Shown: piece after piece, positions 5,096-12,554 of the stretch | How the letters are laid out: the number at the start of each line of letters is the position of its first letter | How positions within the stretch are numbered: position 1 is the stretch's first letter | Assembly (NCBI GenBank): GCA_026989405.1 | Contig: JALSJL010000275.1 | Coordinates: 1 to 16,250 of the forward strand | Origin: Marinosulfonomonas sp. | Lineage (GTDB): Bacteria > Pseudomonadota > Alphaproteobacteria > Rhodobacterales > Rhodobacteraceae | Direction: 5' to 3' | Length of the DNA stretch: 16,250 nt | The notes under the pieces: model-generated | What the model saw: only the letters and a program-made list of their open reading frames with translations | Database searches by the model: none | Told to the model about the DNA's origin: nothing | Translations under genes and position numbers: made by a program

Positions 5096-6943
5096 ATGGG
5101 GAAAACCGGCCACGACTGCATCAGGGACTATCTGACTGTTCTTGACAATTCGCCCGGCGTTTATCGGATGCTGGCCGAAAACGGGTCGGTGCTCTATGTC
5201 GGAAAGGCGCGCAATCTCAAGAAACGGGTCACGAGTTATTCCAAGCCCGGCGGCCATACCCCGCGTATTGCCCGGATGATTTCCGAGACCGCCTCGATGA
5301 TGTTTCTGACCACCGAGACAGAAACCGAAGCCCTGTTGCTGGAACAGAACCTGATCAAGCAACTGAAGCCGAAATACAATGTTCTGTTGCGCGACGACAA
5401 GAGTTTCCCGAATATCCTGGTCTCGCGTGCGCATGAATTTCCGCAGATCAAGAAGCATCGCGGCGCACGCAAGGAGCCGGGTGAATATTACGGCCCGTTT
5501 GCCAGCGCAGGTGCCGTCAACCGGACCCTGAACCAGTTGCAGAAGGTGTTTCTGCTGCGTGACTGTTCGGATTCAGTTTTCGAGGGGCGGGCCCGACCCT
5601 GTCTTCTGTATCAGATCAAGCGATGTGCGGCGCCCTGCGTGGGCAAGATTTCGAAACGGGATTATGCGGCTCTGGTCGCGGATGCCGAGCGTTTCCTGAA
5701 GGGCAAGTCCACCCGGATTCAGGCCCGTCTTGCGACCGACATGGAACAGGCGAGTGCCGCGCTTGATTTTGAACGCGCCGCTGCATTGCGCGACCGGATC
5801 AGGGCGCTGACCCAGGTCCAGCAAAACCAGGGGATCAACCCGCGCGGCGTCAGGGAAGCTGACGTTATTGCGCTGCACATGGATGGCGGTCAGGCCTGTG
5901 TGCAGGTGTTCTTTATCCGGGCCAACCAGAACTGGGGCAATCGCGATTATTATCCGCGCACGGGCGCAGGTGCCGAGGCGGCAGAGGTTCTGCAGGGTTT
6001 CGTTGGGCAGTTTTACAGCCGCAGAGATCCGCCGAAGTCGGTTTTGCTGAGCCATCCGATCGAAGATCATGAGCTCATGCAACAGGTGTTGTCGCAAAAA
6101 GCCGGGCGCAAGGTAGAACTGGCCATACCCCTGCGCGGCGAAAAGGCCGAACTGGTGGCCGGCGCGGCGCGCAACGCGCGCGAAAGCCTGGCGCGACGCA
6201 TGTCGGAAACAGCGGCGCAAGCGAAACTGCTTGAGGGGCTGGCAGAGGCCTTCGGCCTGGAAGAAACACCAACGCGCATCGAGGTCTATGACAACTCGCA
6301 TATTCAGGGTGCGCATGCGGTTGGGGCCATGATCGTGTCGGGGCCGGAAGGTTTCATCAAAAGCCAGTATCGCAAGTTCAACATCAAAGGCGACGACCTG
6401 ACGCCAGGAGATGATTTTGGCATGATGAAGGAAGTTCTCAAACGGCGGTTCCGGCGGCTGCTGAAAGAGGATGCCGACCGCAAAACCGGTGTCTGGCCGG
6501 ATTTGCTCTTGATTGATGGCGGTGCCGGCCAGGTTTCGGTGGTGTTCGGTATCCTGCAAGAGATGGGTGTTGCCGACATCCCGGTGGTGGGGGTTGCCAA
6601 AGGTGTTGACCGTGACGCGGGCAAGGAAGAATTTCATCGGCCAGGCAAGCGCCCTTTCGCGCTCCGCCACAACGATCCGGTGCTGTATTTCATCCAGCGT
6701 TTGCGTGACGAAGCGCACCGGTTTGCGATTGGAACCCATCGCGCCAAGCGCTCCAAGGCAATTGGTGCGACGCCGCTGGACGATGTTCCGGGCATTGGTG
6801 CCGCGCGCAAACGCGCGTTGTTGGGACATTTTGGCAGCGCCAAGGCCGTCAGCCGCGCAGGGTTGGCCGACCTGAAGGCCGTGGATGGCATATCGGACCG
6901 TGTTGCCGAGAAATTGTACGACTATTTTCATGAGAAGGGCTAG
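5096..6943 (+). CDS. uvrC: Excinuclease ABC subunit C
   Basis: 615 residues, normal for UvrC, which makes both incisions around a DNA lesion after UvrA/UvrB loading. The GIY-YIG nuclease domain opens with SPGVYRM (19-25) and LYVGKARNL (33-41), with the catalytic-type Glu in ETEALLLEQN (78-86). Cysteines 157, 169, 177 and 181 have spacings of 12, 8 and 4, the same as the iron-sulfur cysteines of E. coli UvrC. The UVR helix pair that contacts UvrB is at about 215-247. The RNase H-like nuclease carries EVYDNSHIQG (Asp399), LLIDGGAGQ (Asp474) and DEAHRFA (His541). Helix-hairpin-helix repeats end the protein (about 560-614: DVPGIGAARKRALL, VDGISDRVAEKL). ATG at 5096 follows GAGAGGGG with 2-6 base spacing. 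pgsA starts 39 bp downstream. Confidence 0.97.
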   Translation: MGKTGHDCIRDYLTVLDNSPGVYRMLAENGSVLYVGKARNLKKRVTSYSKPGGHTPRIARMISETASMMFLTTETETEALLLEQNLIKQLKPKYNVLLRDDKSFPNILVSRAHEFPQIKKHRGARKEPGEYYGPFASAGAVNRTLNQLQKVFLLRDCSDSVFEGRARPCLLYQIKRCAAPCVGKISKRDYAALVADAERFLKGKSTRIQARLATDMEQASAALDFERAAALRDRIRALTQVQQNQGINPRGVREADVIALHMDGGQACVQVFFIRANQNWGNRDYYPRTGAGAEAAEVLQGFVGQFYSRRDPPKSVLLSHPIEDHELMQQVLSQKAGRKVELAIPLRGEKAELVAGAARNARESLARRMSETAAQAKLLEGLAEAFGLEETPTRIEVYDNSHIQGAHAVGAMIVSGPEGFIKSQYRKFNIKGDDLTPGDDFGMMKEVLKRRFRRLLKEDADRKTGVWPDLLLIDGGAGQVSVVFGILQEMGVADIPVVGVAKGVDRDAGKEEFHRPGKRPFALRHNDPVLYFIQRLRDEAHRFAIGTHRAKRSKAIGATPLDDVPGIGAARKRALLGHFGSAKAVSRAGLADLKAVDGISDRVAEKLYDYFHEKG

Positions 6944-6971
6944 CGGCTTTCCCTGCCTGACCGAAACCGCT
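6942..6971 (+). terminator. Hairpin between uvrC and pgsA
   Basis: AGCGG-c-TTTC (6942-6951) pairs with GAAACCGCT (6963-6971): nine base pairs with one bulged C and an 11-base loop. The left arm includes the last two bases of the uvrC TAG stop, and the right arm ends 11 bases before the pgsA ATG. No U-run follows, so it is not a standard intrinsic terminator; mRNA stabilisation, processing or control of pgsA translation are alternatives. Confidence 0.35.
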
Positions 6972-6982
6972 ACCAATCAAGC

Positions 6983-7648
6983 ATGCGCATGACGATTCCG
7001 AATATCCTGACAATCCTGAGACTGCTGGCGGCGCCCGGCATTGCTGTGATGTTTCTTTATTTCGCAAGGCCTTGGGCCGATTGGTTTGCGCTGGTCCTGT
7101 TTGTTCTGGCGGCCATCACCGATTGGTTTGATGGCTACCTTGCCCGCCTGTGGAAACAGGAAAGCCGGTTTGGTGCGATGCTTGATCCGATCGCCGACAA
7201 GGCAATGGTTGTCATTGCGCTTTTGGTTGTCACCGGATTTTCAGGCATGAACCCCTGGATCTTGTTGCCGGCAACCGTGATCCTGTTTCGCGAAGTATTT
7301 GTGTCGGGCTTGCGCGAATTTCTGGGAGCGTCCGCCGGGACGTTGAAAGTGACACGGCTTGCGAAATGGAAAACCACCGCCCAGATGATTGCCCTTGCCG
7401 TTCTGTTTTCGCAGGGGCTGTTCGAACATTTCTTTGTCATGCAGAGTTATGGAATGGATGCGAACCTGGTGAACGACATTCTGGCCGGCCGGGAAGAGGA
7501 TGTCTTCGGGCTGCGCTGGAAAGCTGATGGGGCGATCTGGTCGTGGTGGCTGGGTGTCCTTCTGCTTTGGGCCGCGGCCCTGCTGACCTTGCAGACCGGG
7601 TTCGACTACTTTCGCAAGGCATTGCCCTATCTGAAGGAAGAGGTTTGA
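6983..7648 (+). CDS. pgsA: CDP-diacylglycerol--glycerol-3-phosphate 3-phosphatidyltransferase
   Basis: 221 residues, inner-membrane enzyme that makes phosphatidylglycerol phosphate from CDP-diacylglycerol and glycerol 3-phosphate, the committed step to phosphatidylglycerol and cardiolipin. The CDP-alcohol phosphotransferase signature is complete: Asp47, then DG at 50-51, AR at 54-55, Gly64, Asp68 and Asp72 (DG-x2-AR-x8-G-x3-D-x3-D). Several hydrophobic helices follow. It starts with NILTILRLLAAP, typical of PgsA. ATG at 6983 was taken; ATG at 6989 is an alternative, and neither has a clear Shine-Dalgarno. It is longer than E. coli PgsA (about 180) owing to an extra stretch around 150-185 before the last helix. 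Its stop overlaps the moaD start by one base (TGATG), so the two are probably translationally coupled. Confidence 0.95.
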   Translation: MRMTIPNILTILRLLAAPGIAVMFLYFARPWADWFALVLFVLAAITDWFDGYLARLWKQESRFGAMLDPIADKAMVVIALLVVTGFSGMNPWILLPATVILFREVFVSGLREFLGASAGTLKVTRLAKWKTTAQMIALAVLFSQGLFEHFFVMQSYGMDANLVNDILAGREEDVFGLRWKADGAIWSWWLGVLLLWAAALLTLQTGFDYFRKALPYLKEEV

Positions 7649-7893
7649 TGCAGGTCTTGTATTTTGCCTGGGTTCGCGAACGGATCGGCCTGCCGAAAGA
7701 ATGCGTGGAAAGTGACGCGAAAACGGTATCCGAGTTGGTCGAAGAACTCCGATCCCGAGGAGAGCGCTATGCGTTGGCCTTCGCCGACACCAGTGCCTTG
7801 CGGGTTGCTGTCGATCAGGAGCTTACGAGTTTTGATGCGCCTCTGGACAATGCACGAGAGGTCGCGTTCTTCCCGCCGATGACGGGGGGCTGA
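7648..7893 (+). CDS. moaD: Molybdopterin synthase sulfur-carrier subunit
   Basis: 81 residues, small ubiquitin-fold protein. Its C-terminal Gly-Gly (FFPPMTGG) is adenylated and turned into a thiocarboxylate, then inserted into the MoaE active site to give sulfur for molybdopterin. The start MQVLYFAWVRERIG is the usual first beta-strand of MoaD, and REVAFFPPMTGG matches the conserved end. The ATG at 7648 overlaps the pgsA stop by one base. moaE begins 1 bp after the stop, so the two subunits are made together. The rest of the molybdenum-cofactor pathway (moaA, moaC, moeB) is not in the window. Confidence 0.93.
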   Translation: MQVLYFAWVRERIGLPKECVESDAKTVSELVEELRSRGERYALAFADTSALRVAVDQELTSFDAPLDNAREVAFFPPMTGG

Positions 7894-7894
7894 C

Positions 7895-8335
7895 ATGGTG
7901 GTTCGGGTCCAGAAAGATAGCTTTGACGCCGGTCAGGTCCTGAACGAGTTTTCCAGCTCTGCGAGTGGCTCCGGCGCTGTTGTCAGCTTCACAGGTATTG
8001 TGCGCAATGTCGCGGGTGGGCTGAAGCACATGGAAATCGAGCACTATCCGGCGATGACCCAAGCAGCGATCGAAGCGATTGAAGCGCAAGCGGTCAGCCG
8101 CTGGGAACTGGACGGATGCCTTGTCATCCACCGTTTCGGAAAGCTGGTGCCGGGTGAACAGATCATGATGGTGTTGACCGCTGCGCGCCACCGGGCCGCG
8201 GCCTTTGAGGCGGCTGAATACCTGATGGACTATCTGAAATCGCGCGCGCCATTCTGGAAAAAAGAAGTCACCGAAAGCGGCGCACAATGGGTTGAGGCCA
8301 GGTCGCAGGACGAAGAAGCCCTGAGGCGCTGGTAG
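7895..8335 (+). CDS. moaE: Molybdopterin synthase catalytic subunit
   Basis: 146 residues, normal for MoaE. With MoaD it forms the heterotetramer that converts cyclic pyranopterin monophosphate (precursor Z) to molybdopterin in the cytoplasm. Family landmarks are GAVVSFTGIVRN (27-38), HYPAMTQAAIE (50-60), IHRFGKLVPGE (78-88) and YLKSRAPFWKKE (113-124). Lys115 and Lys122 are seven residues apart, as are the active-site Lys119 and Lys126 of E. coli MoaE. It starts 1 bp after moaD. Its stop is only 3 bp from the stop of the convergent coiled-coil gene, leaving no room for separate terminators. Confidence 0.95.
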   Translation: MVVRVQKDSFDAGQVLNEFSSSASGSGAVVSFTGIVRNVAGGLKHMEIEHYPAMTQAAIEAIEAQAVSRWELDGCLVIHRFGKLVPGEQIMMVLTAARHRAAAFEAAEYLMDYLKSRAPFWKKEVTESGAQWVEARSQDEEALRRW

Positions 8336-8338
8336 CGA

Positions 8339-8665
8339 TCAGCTTGTCTTGATCCGCTGGACGTAGGCGCGCAATTCTTCCGTTTCGTGCCGTGCGTCGC
8401 GCAACCCGTCCATGGCCGCACGCAACTCGGCTTCGGTCTGCGCCAGTTGGTTGGTCAGTTCTGCTTCGCGTTGATGAACATATGCAATCGCCTGGTCACG
8501 CTGTTCTTCGGACTCGTGCAGTTGCTGCGCCATCTTGTCCAGTTCGTTCATGTCGGACTGTGCAACACGCATGAAGCGATTGACCAGCCAATTGGAAAAC
8601 CATCCAAACATGAAGGCGACAAACAGGACGATTGCGGTCGCAATGATAAATTCAGTTCTGTTCAT
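8339..8665 (-). CDS. Small membrane protein with a long coiled coil
   Basis: 108 residues. One transmembrane helix (about 6-28, IIATAIVLFVAFMFGWFSNWL) is followed by a polar helix of about 70 residues rich in Glu, Gln, Arg and Ala (36-105), likely a coiled coil. The ATG at 8665 lies inside the end of the OmpA-family gene, with a 14-bp overlap (8652-8665), and GAGAG precedes it. The tight coupling suggests both proteins work in one envelope complex, but this is inference. I do not recognise a named family; it resembles unnamed proteins found beside OmpA-family genes in Rhodobacterales. A longer frame to 8764 exists but would lie deep in the neighbour and lacks the membrane start. Confidence 0.75.
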   Translation of the reverse strand: MNRTEFIIATAIVLFVAFMFGWFSNWLVNRFMRVAQSDMNELDKMAQQLHESEEQRDQAIAYVHQREAELTNQLAQTEAELRAAMDGLRDARHETEELRAYVQRIKTS

Positions 8666-10583
8666 CGTGGCTCTCTGTTTCGCTGTGCGCCGGATCACTG
8701 GCCCCGGCGCCATCTTGCGCCGGAGCGCTGCCATCGCCGCTGTCATCCTTTTGCGCGGTTTCACCCGGTTCTATCAACCGAAATTCAATGCGGCGGTTGG
8801 CGTTGCGGCCCTCTTCTGTTCCATTGTCGGCAATCGGCCGGGTCTCGCCATACCCTTTCGCTGTCAGGTTTGATGTCAGAACCCGCCGGGCCAGCAATGC
8901 GTTCACCACCGCTTCGGCGCGTGCCTGACTAAGCGCCAGGTTCATGACTTCTCTGCCCTGGCTGTCTGTGTGGCCGCCGACTTCCATCGGGACATCCTGA
9001 CAGAGCTTCAGGATTTCGGCAATGTTGTCGATCGACACCCGCGCAACGTCGTCAATATCGGCAGAGCTCGGCGCGAAGGTAATCTGCTGAACCTCCAACA
9101 CCTTGTTGATTCTGGACACGCATTGTTCGGGGGTCGGAATGTCGGCCTTCGGGTCCAGCCGCTCTTCATAGGTGACCGCGATGCGGAAATCTTCGGAGCT
9201 TCCGAGTTTTTCCGACAGGATCCGGGCAATTTCGGCCTTGGCATCGGGGTTGCCCGTCACGCCGCGTATGTCGACGACATCCGGCTGCGCAACCACCGAA
9301 CCGCTGCTCAGTTGCGCCAGGGCTTCCAGCGAAGCCAGAACACGGGTCGTCCAGCCGCTCGGAAGATCTTCGTCGATCCGCATGGCCCCGCGCACAATAC
9401 CGCTGCCGAACTGAGCCTGGGCAAAACTTTCAGTGGCAATCCTTGTGCGTTCGTCGGGGATGCGACCACGCAGTCGAACATCGCCTTCGGGGCTGCGGGT
9501 TGCCACAAACTCGGGCGGACCCTCACCTTCACCGGTGCCGTCGATGACAACCGGTTCCGGCAGGACGGCATGCAATGAAAAAGCGTCGGGCAAATCTGCC
9601 TTCAATTCGCCGACAACCTTGTCGAACAGGCTTTGCGGGGCGTCCGGCCTGGCAACCAGTGTCACATCGGCGTCGCTGAAGGTGACAGATCCGCCCCCCA
9701 GTTCGGCCAGCCTTGCGATGGCAATGGAAACCGCATCGTCCCATGACGGGCTTGGAACGCCAAGGCCGATTGTGCAGCTTCCTTTGCCTTCCATCCCGGC
9801 TGAGCGCGCTGCGGCAAGGATCTTTTCGCGCCCTTCCGGTGTGAAGGTCGAACAGGCGTCAAACCGCGGGCCGTCGTCATCTATGATGAAGCGAAGCGTA
9901 TAGGGTGTGATCACCGGCCTTGGGGCACTGATATCCAGCGAAAGTGAAATGTTGGCGGGGGCGTCGCGGGACAATCGGGTTTCCAGCCGACGCTTTTCCT
10001 CGTTGCTGTCGCTGATGGCCTTGATGTGCACCCGGTCCGCAGAGATCGATATTTTCGACCTTGGCAGAATGCGCAGCGCTTCCAGTCCGAAGCTCATGGC
10101 ATCTGCCCAGCCTTCGGGTTCCGGATACTTGGCTGCATCCAGCAGGTCAGTCACTTCTGCGCCGTCGGCAAGACCTTTGATGGTCTTGATGATCTTGTCG
10201 CGGTCCAAAGAATCGGGAATCAGCCCGATCAGCGAAATACCCTGGTCATTTCGCAAGATTTCGATGGAAAATCGCGGTGGGTCGACGGCATTCGGGTCAG
10301 CCACCTTCATTTCGTCAATGATTCTCGCGGCATCGACCACGGTGCCGGCCGCGCTCAGCGCGCGAAATCGTGTGGCCTCGTCGGGTGCTGTCCCCCCCAG
10401 GATCACCCGCAAGCCGTCAGTTTCCACCTTCGCCCAGCCATGCCCGTTCAGGTCCAGCGCCCGCGCGACATCCGATTTGGACTGAGTCTCGACGACATTT
10501 GCAGCCACCATCGCAGTCAGCAGGGCAAATATGCAGGCAAGAACCAGTGCAATCACGGCTGGCAGGGCATTTGCTGGTCGCAT
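8652..10583 (-). CDS. OmpA-family envelope protein with BON-like repeats
   Basis: 643 residues from ATG at 10583 (a TTG directly before it would add one residue). Residues 8-30 are a signal anchor or uncleaved membrane helix. A BON-like domain follows (about 46-95, KVETDGLRVILGGTAPDEATR). Then come three related modules (about 105-220, 275-345, 358-475), each with a pattern like gW..a....L..L....v......V.l.g. The C-terminal OmpA-like peptidoglycan-binding domain (about 497-605) has GGHTDSQGREVMNLALSQAR, KGYGETRPIADN and GRNANRRIEFRL. A low-complexity acidic tail (606-643) ends the protein. The order anchor, BON-type repeats, OmpA domain recalls ArfA (Rv0899) of Mycobacterium, though this protein is longer. 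It probably links the inner membrane to peptidoglycan. It lies 65 bp downstream of ubiA and overlaps the coiled-coil gene. Confidence 0.85.
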   Translation of the reverse strand: MRPANALPAVIALVLACIFALLTAMVAANVVETQSKSDVARALDLNGHGWAKVETDGLRVILGGTAPDEATRFRALSAAGTVVDAARIIDEMKVADPNAVDPPRFSIEILRNDQGISLIGLIPDSLDRDKIIKTIKGLADGAEVTDLLDAAKYPEPEGWADAMSFGLEALRILPRSKISISADRVHIKAISDSNEEKRRLETRLSRDAPANISLSLDISAPRPVITPYTLRFIIDDDGPRFDACSTFTPEGREKILAAARSAGMEGKGSCTIGLGVPSPSWDDAVSIAIARLAELGGGSVTFSDADVTLVARPDAPQSLFDKVVGELKADLPDAFSLHAVLPEPVVIDGTGEGEGPPEFVATRSPEGDVRLRGRIPDERTRIATESFAQAQFGSGIVRGAMRIDEDLPSGWTTRVLASLEALAQLSSGSVVAQPDVVDIRGVTGNPDAKAEIARILSEKLGSSEDFRIAVTYEERLDPKADIPTPEQCVSRINKVLEVQQITFAPSSADIDDVARVSIDNIAEILKLCQDVPMEVGGHTDSQGREVMNLALSQARAEAVVNALLARRVLTSNLTAKGYGETRPIADNGTEEGRNANRRIEFRLIEPGETAQKDDSGDGSAPAQDGAGASDPAHSETESHDEQN

Positions 10584-10619
10584 CAACTGGTTCCGGTACT
10601 GAGTCTTCTGGCTTGGTGT

Positions 10620-10648
10620 TTACTATGCATTCGCAGGGACGACTGCAA
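10620..10648 (-). promoter_or_regulatory. Weak promoter candidate for the OmpA-family gene
   Basis: On the minus strand TTGCAG (10648-10643) and TAGTAA (10625-10620) are 17 bp apart, about 36 bp before the start at 10583. The -10 match is poor, so this is only a candidate; read-through from ubiA is equally possible. Confidence 0.2.
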
Positions 10649-11617
10649 TCAGAGGAACATTGCGCCGGCAATAAAAAGCGCAGGTATCAGCCCGGCATTC
10701 CGGTTTGAGCGAAAGAGCTTCAGGCAAATATCGCTGTTTTCAGTGTCGAGCGTTGCATTTTGCCAGGCAAGATGCCAGCCAAACAACCAGACGCCGGTCA
10801 GTGCGACAAGCAATGCCAGACCGCTCCCGGTGGGAGCAAGCGCAAGGATGACCGCCAGAGCAAGCAGGGCGACACTGATGATCAGGAACCAGCGCAACCA
10901 GATTTGTGTCGCGGTTCCAAAAAGTCGCGCGGTGGATTTCACGCCGATCAGCGCGTCATCGTCCTTGTCCTGATGGGCGTAGATCGTATCGTAGAACAGG
11001 GTCCAGCTGATGCCTGCCAGGTATAGCGCGATGGCGGCCCAGTGAAGCTCACCGGTGATTGCAACCCAGGCCAGTATTGCCCCCCAGTTGAAGGCCAGGC
11101 CCAGAAAGACCTGCGGCCACCAGGTAAAGCGTTTGGCGAACGGGTAGACCGCAACCAGAAGCAGGGAAGAAACGCCCAGGAGGATCGCTGGCAAGTTGAA
11201 GGTGAGCAAGAGTCCGAAAGCAAGCATCATCTGGACGCCCATCCAGATGATGGCCTGCCTGACCGTGACCTGACCTGCAGGCAGCGGGCGCGAACGGGTG
11301 CGCTCGACCATGGCGTCGAATTTCCGGTCTGTGATGTCATTCCAGGTGCATCCCGCGCCTCGCATCAGCCAGGCGCCCATGGCGCATGCGGCCACGACCC
11401 AGGCGGTTCGCGCGCTGAACCCGCCCTGTGACGCAGAGGCCAGAAAGGCACCCCAGAGGCAGGGGATAAGCAGCAGCCATGTGCCAATCGGCCGATCTGC
11501 CCGTGACAGGCGAAGATAAGGGCGGGACCAGGCCGGCGCGAGCGTATCGACCCAATTACCTTTCGGGGCGTCCGAAACCTGGCCATCGGCCTCTGGCAAC
11601 TTGGAAGTCTCGGACAT
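10649..11617 (-). CDS. ubiA: 4-hydroxybenzoate polyprenyltransferase
   Basis: 322 residues, inner-membrane prenyltransferase that joins a polyprenyl chain to 4-hydroxybenzoate in ubiquinone synthesis. The first aspartate-rich motif NDITDRKFD (93-101) and the second, YDTIYAHQDKDDD (209-221), bind Mg2+ and the prenyl diphosphate. About eight or nine hydrophobic helices follow a hydrophilic N-terminus of some 35 residues; LRLSRADRPIGTWLLLIPCLWG is typical of UbiA. GVKSTARLFG follows the second motif as in the family. ATG at 11617 was taken; it has no Shine-Dalgarno and faces the rsmE ATG with 11 bp between the two. The OmpA-family gene follows 65 bp after the stop. Confidence 0.94.
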   Translation of the reverse strand: MSETSKLPEADGQVSDAPKGNWVDTLAPAWSRPYLRLSRADRPIGTWLLLIPCLWGAFLASASQGGFSARTAWVVAACAMGAWLMRGAGCTWNDITDRKFDAMVERTRSRPLPAGQVTVRQAIIWMGVQMMLAFGLLLTFNLPAILLGVSSLLLVAVYPFAKRFTWWPQVFLGLAFNWGAILAWVAITGELHWAAIALYLAGISWTLFYDTIYAHQDKDDDALIGVKSTARLFGTATQIWLRWFLIISVALLALAVILALAPTGSGLALLVALTGVWLFGWHLAWQNATLDTENSDICLKLFRSNRNAGLIPALFIAGAMFL

Positions 11618-11628
11618 ACTGTTGGCTC
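11618..11628. promoter_or_regulatory. 11-bp gap between divergent ubiA and rsmE start codons
   Basis: Only 11 bases separate the two ATG codons, and neither gene has a Shine-Dalgarno. For rsmE, CTGGCA (11593-11598) and CATACT (11615-11620), 16 bp apart, could form a promoter giving a transcript that begins at or next to the ATG. This would lie within the ubiA coding sequence. Either leaderless transcripts or promoters embedded in the opposite gene are needed. Confidence 0.35.
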
Positions 11629-12354
11629 ATGGCAAATGTTAAGGTCAGACTCTGTTTAGATCACCAGCTTGGTGAGGGGCAATCGGTTCCTTTGGATCGA
11701 AGCAAGGCGCACTATCTTTTTGGCGTGATGCGCCTTGGCGTCGGCGACAGGTTGCTGGTTTTCAATGGCCGCGATGGCGAGTTTCTGGCGGAGATTGCCC
11801 AAAACGGCAAACGCGCGGGCGTACTGGATATCATCCGCAAGACCCGCCCAGTCCAGATGCCGCCTGACCTGTGGCTTCTGTTCGCCCCGATCAAGAAGAC
11901 GCGCACTGACTTTATTGTCGAGAAAGCAACTGAAATGGGTGCGGCGCGCATTCTTCCGGTGCAAACGGAATTTACCAATGCCGAGCGCATCAACCGCGAC
12001 AGGCTGCAGGCCCATGCCATTGAAGCCGCAGAGCAATGCGGCGGAACATATGTTCCCGAAGTTGCCCGGTTGCAGCCGCTCCGACAGCTCATCCGCGACT
12101 GGCCAGGCAAGCGCCACCTGCTGTTTTGCGACGAGGCATTGGCGGGGAATTCACGGCATCTGTCGAAAGCGGAAACCGGCCCATGGGCCATATTGATCGG
12201 CCCCGAAGGCGGGTTTTCGGAGGCCGAGCGCACCAGGTTGAACACCCTGCCACAGGCGGTTTCTGTAAGCCTGGGCCCAAGAATACTGCGCGCTGACACG
12301 GCTGCTGTGGCGGCAATGACACTCTGGCAATCGATACTCGGAGACTGGCGGTAG
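11629..12354 (+). CDS. rsmE: 16S rRNA (uracil(1498)-N(3))-methyltransferase
   Basis: 241 residues, usual for RsmE, a SPOUT-class enzyme that methylates N3 of U1498 in helix 44 of 16S rRNA using S-adenosylmethionine. The N-terminal PUA-like part contains KAHYLFGVMRLGVGDRL (26-42). The knotted C-terminal domain has KTRTDFIVEKATEMG (90-104), AEQCGGTYVPEV (134-145), the SAM-loop motif LIGPEGGFSEAE (189-200) and LGPRILRADTAAVAAM (215-230). ATG at 11629 agrees with the family start; the frame extends upstream across ubiA but that part is a shadow. It has no Shine-Dalgarno. Confidence 0.95.
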   Translation: MANVKVRLCLDHQLGEGQSVPLDRSKAHYLFGVMRLGVGDRLLVFNGRDGEFLAEIAQNGKRAGVLDIIRKTRPVQMPPDLWLLFAPIKKTRTDFIVEKATEMGAARILPVQTEFTNAERINRDRLQAHAIEAAEQCGGTYVPEVARLQPLRQLIRDWPGKRHLLFCDEALAGNSRHLSKAETGPWAILIGPEGGFSEAERTRLNTLPQAVSVSLGPRILRADTAAVAAMTLWQSILGDWR

Positions 12355-12410
12355 CCATTGGAAAGATGTTCCGGCAGTCTTGTTTGCGTGATCCACGCGG
12401 CATTTGCCGG

Positions 12411-12423
12411 CGGCGTTTCGCCG
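12411..12423 (+). terminator. Short hairpin downstream of rsmE
   Basis: CGGCG-TTT-CGCCG is a perfect 5-bp stem with a 3-base loop, 56 bp past the rsmE stop. It lacks a following T-run, so it is a weak terminator candidate at best. Confidence 0.2.
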
Positions 12424-12472
12424 ATTGACGATTGAATCGCGCCAAAATGCAAAATCCGACCAAGATAGTCAC

Positions 12473-12505
12473 AAAATGGCCAAGTTTTTGAGTAGATTGA
12501 ATGAG
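12473..12505 (+). repeat. Diverged copy 2 of the leader element seen at 4901-4933
   Basis: It shares about 24 of 33 positions and the core TTTTTGAG with 4901-4933. It ends 49 bp before the start at 12555. Directly after it, TGGCCGG occurs twice (12511-12517 and 12525-12531), and GCCGG/CCGGC there can form a 5-bp hairpin (12513-12532). Confidence 0.3.
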
Positions 12506-12554
12506 AGGCGTGGCCGGGATTTTCTGGCCGGCAAGTACTAAGGGCATGTTTCCA

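Noticed and set aside
5573..6976. 467-codon open frame antisense to uvrC
   Set aside because: It is a shadow of the uvrC codon pattern with no signal, membrane or domain features.
10649..11617. UbiA-type prenyltransferase as part of a secondary-metabolite cluster
   Set aside because: The sequence is a typical ubiquinone-pathway UbiA and neighbours are core genes.
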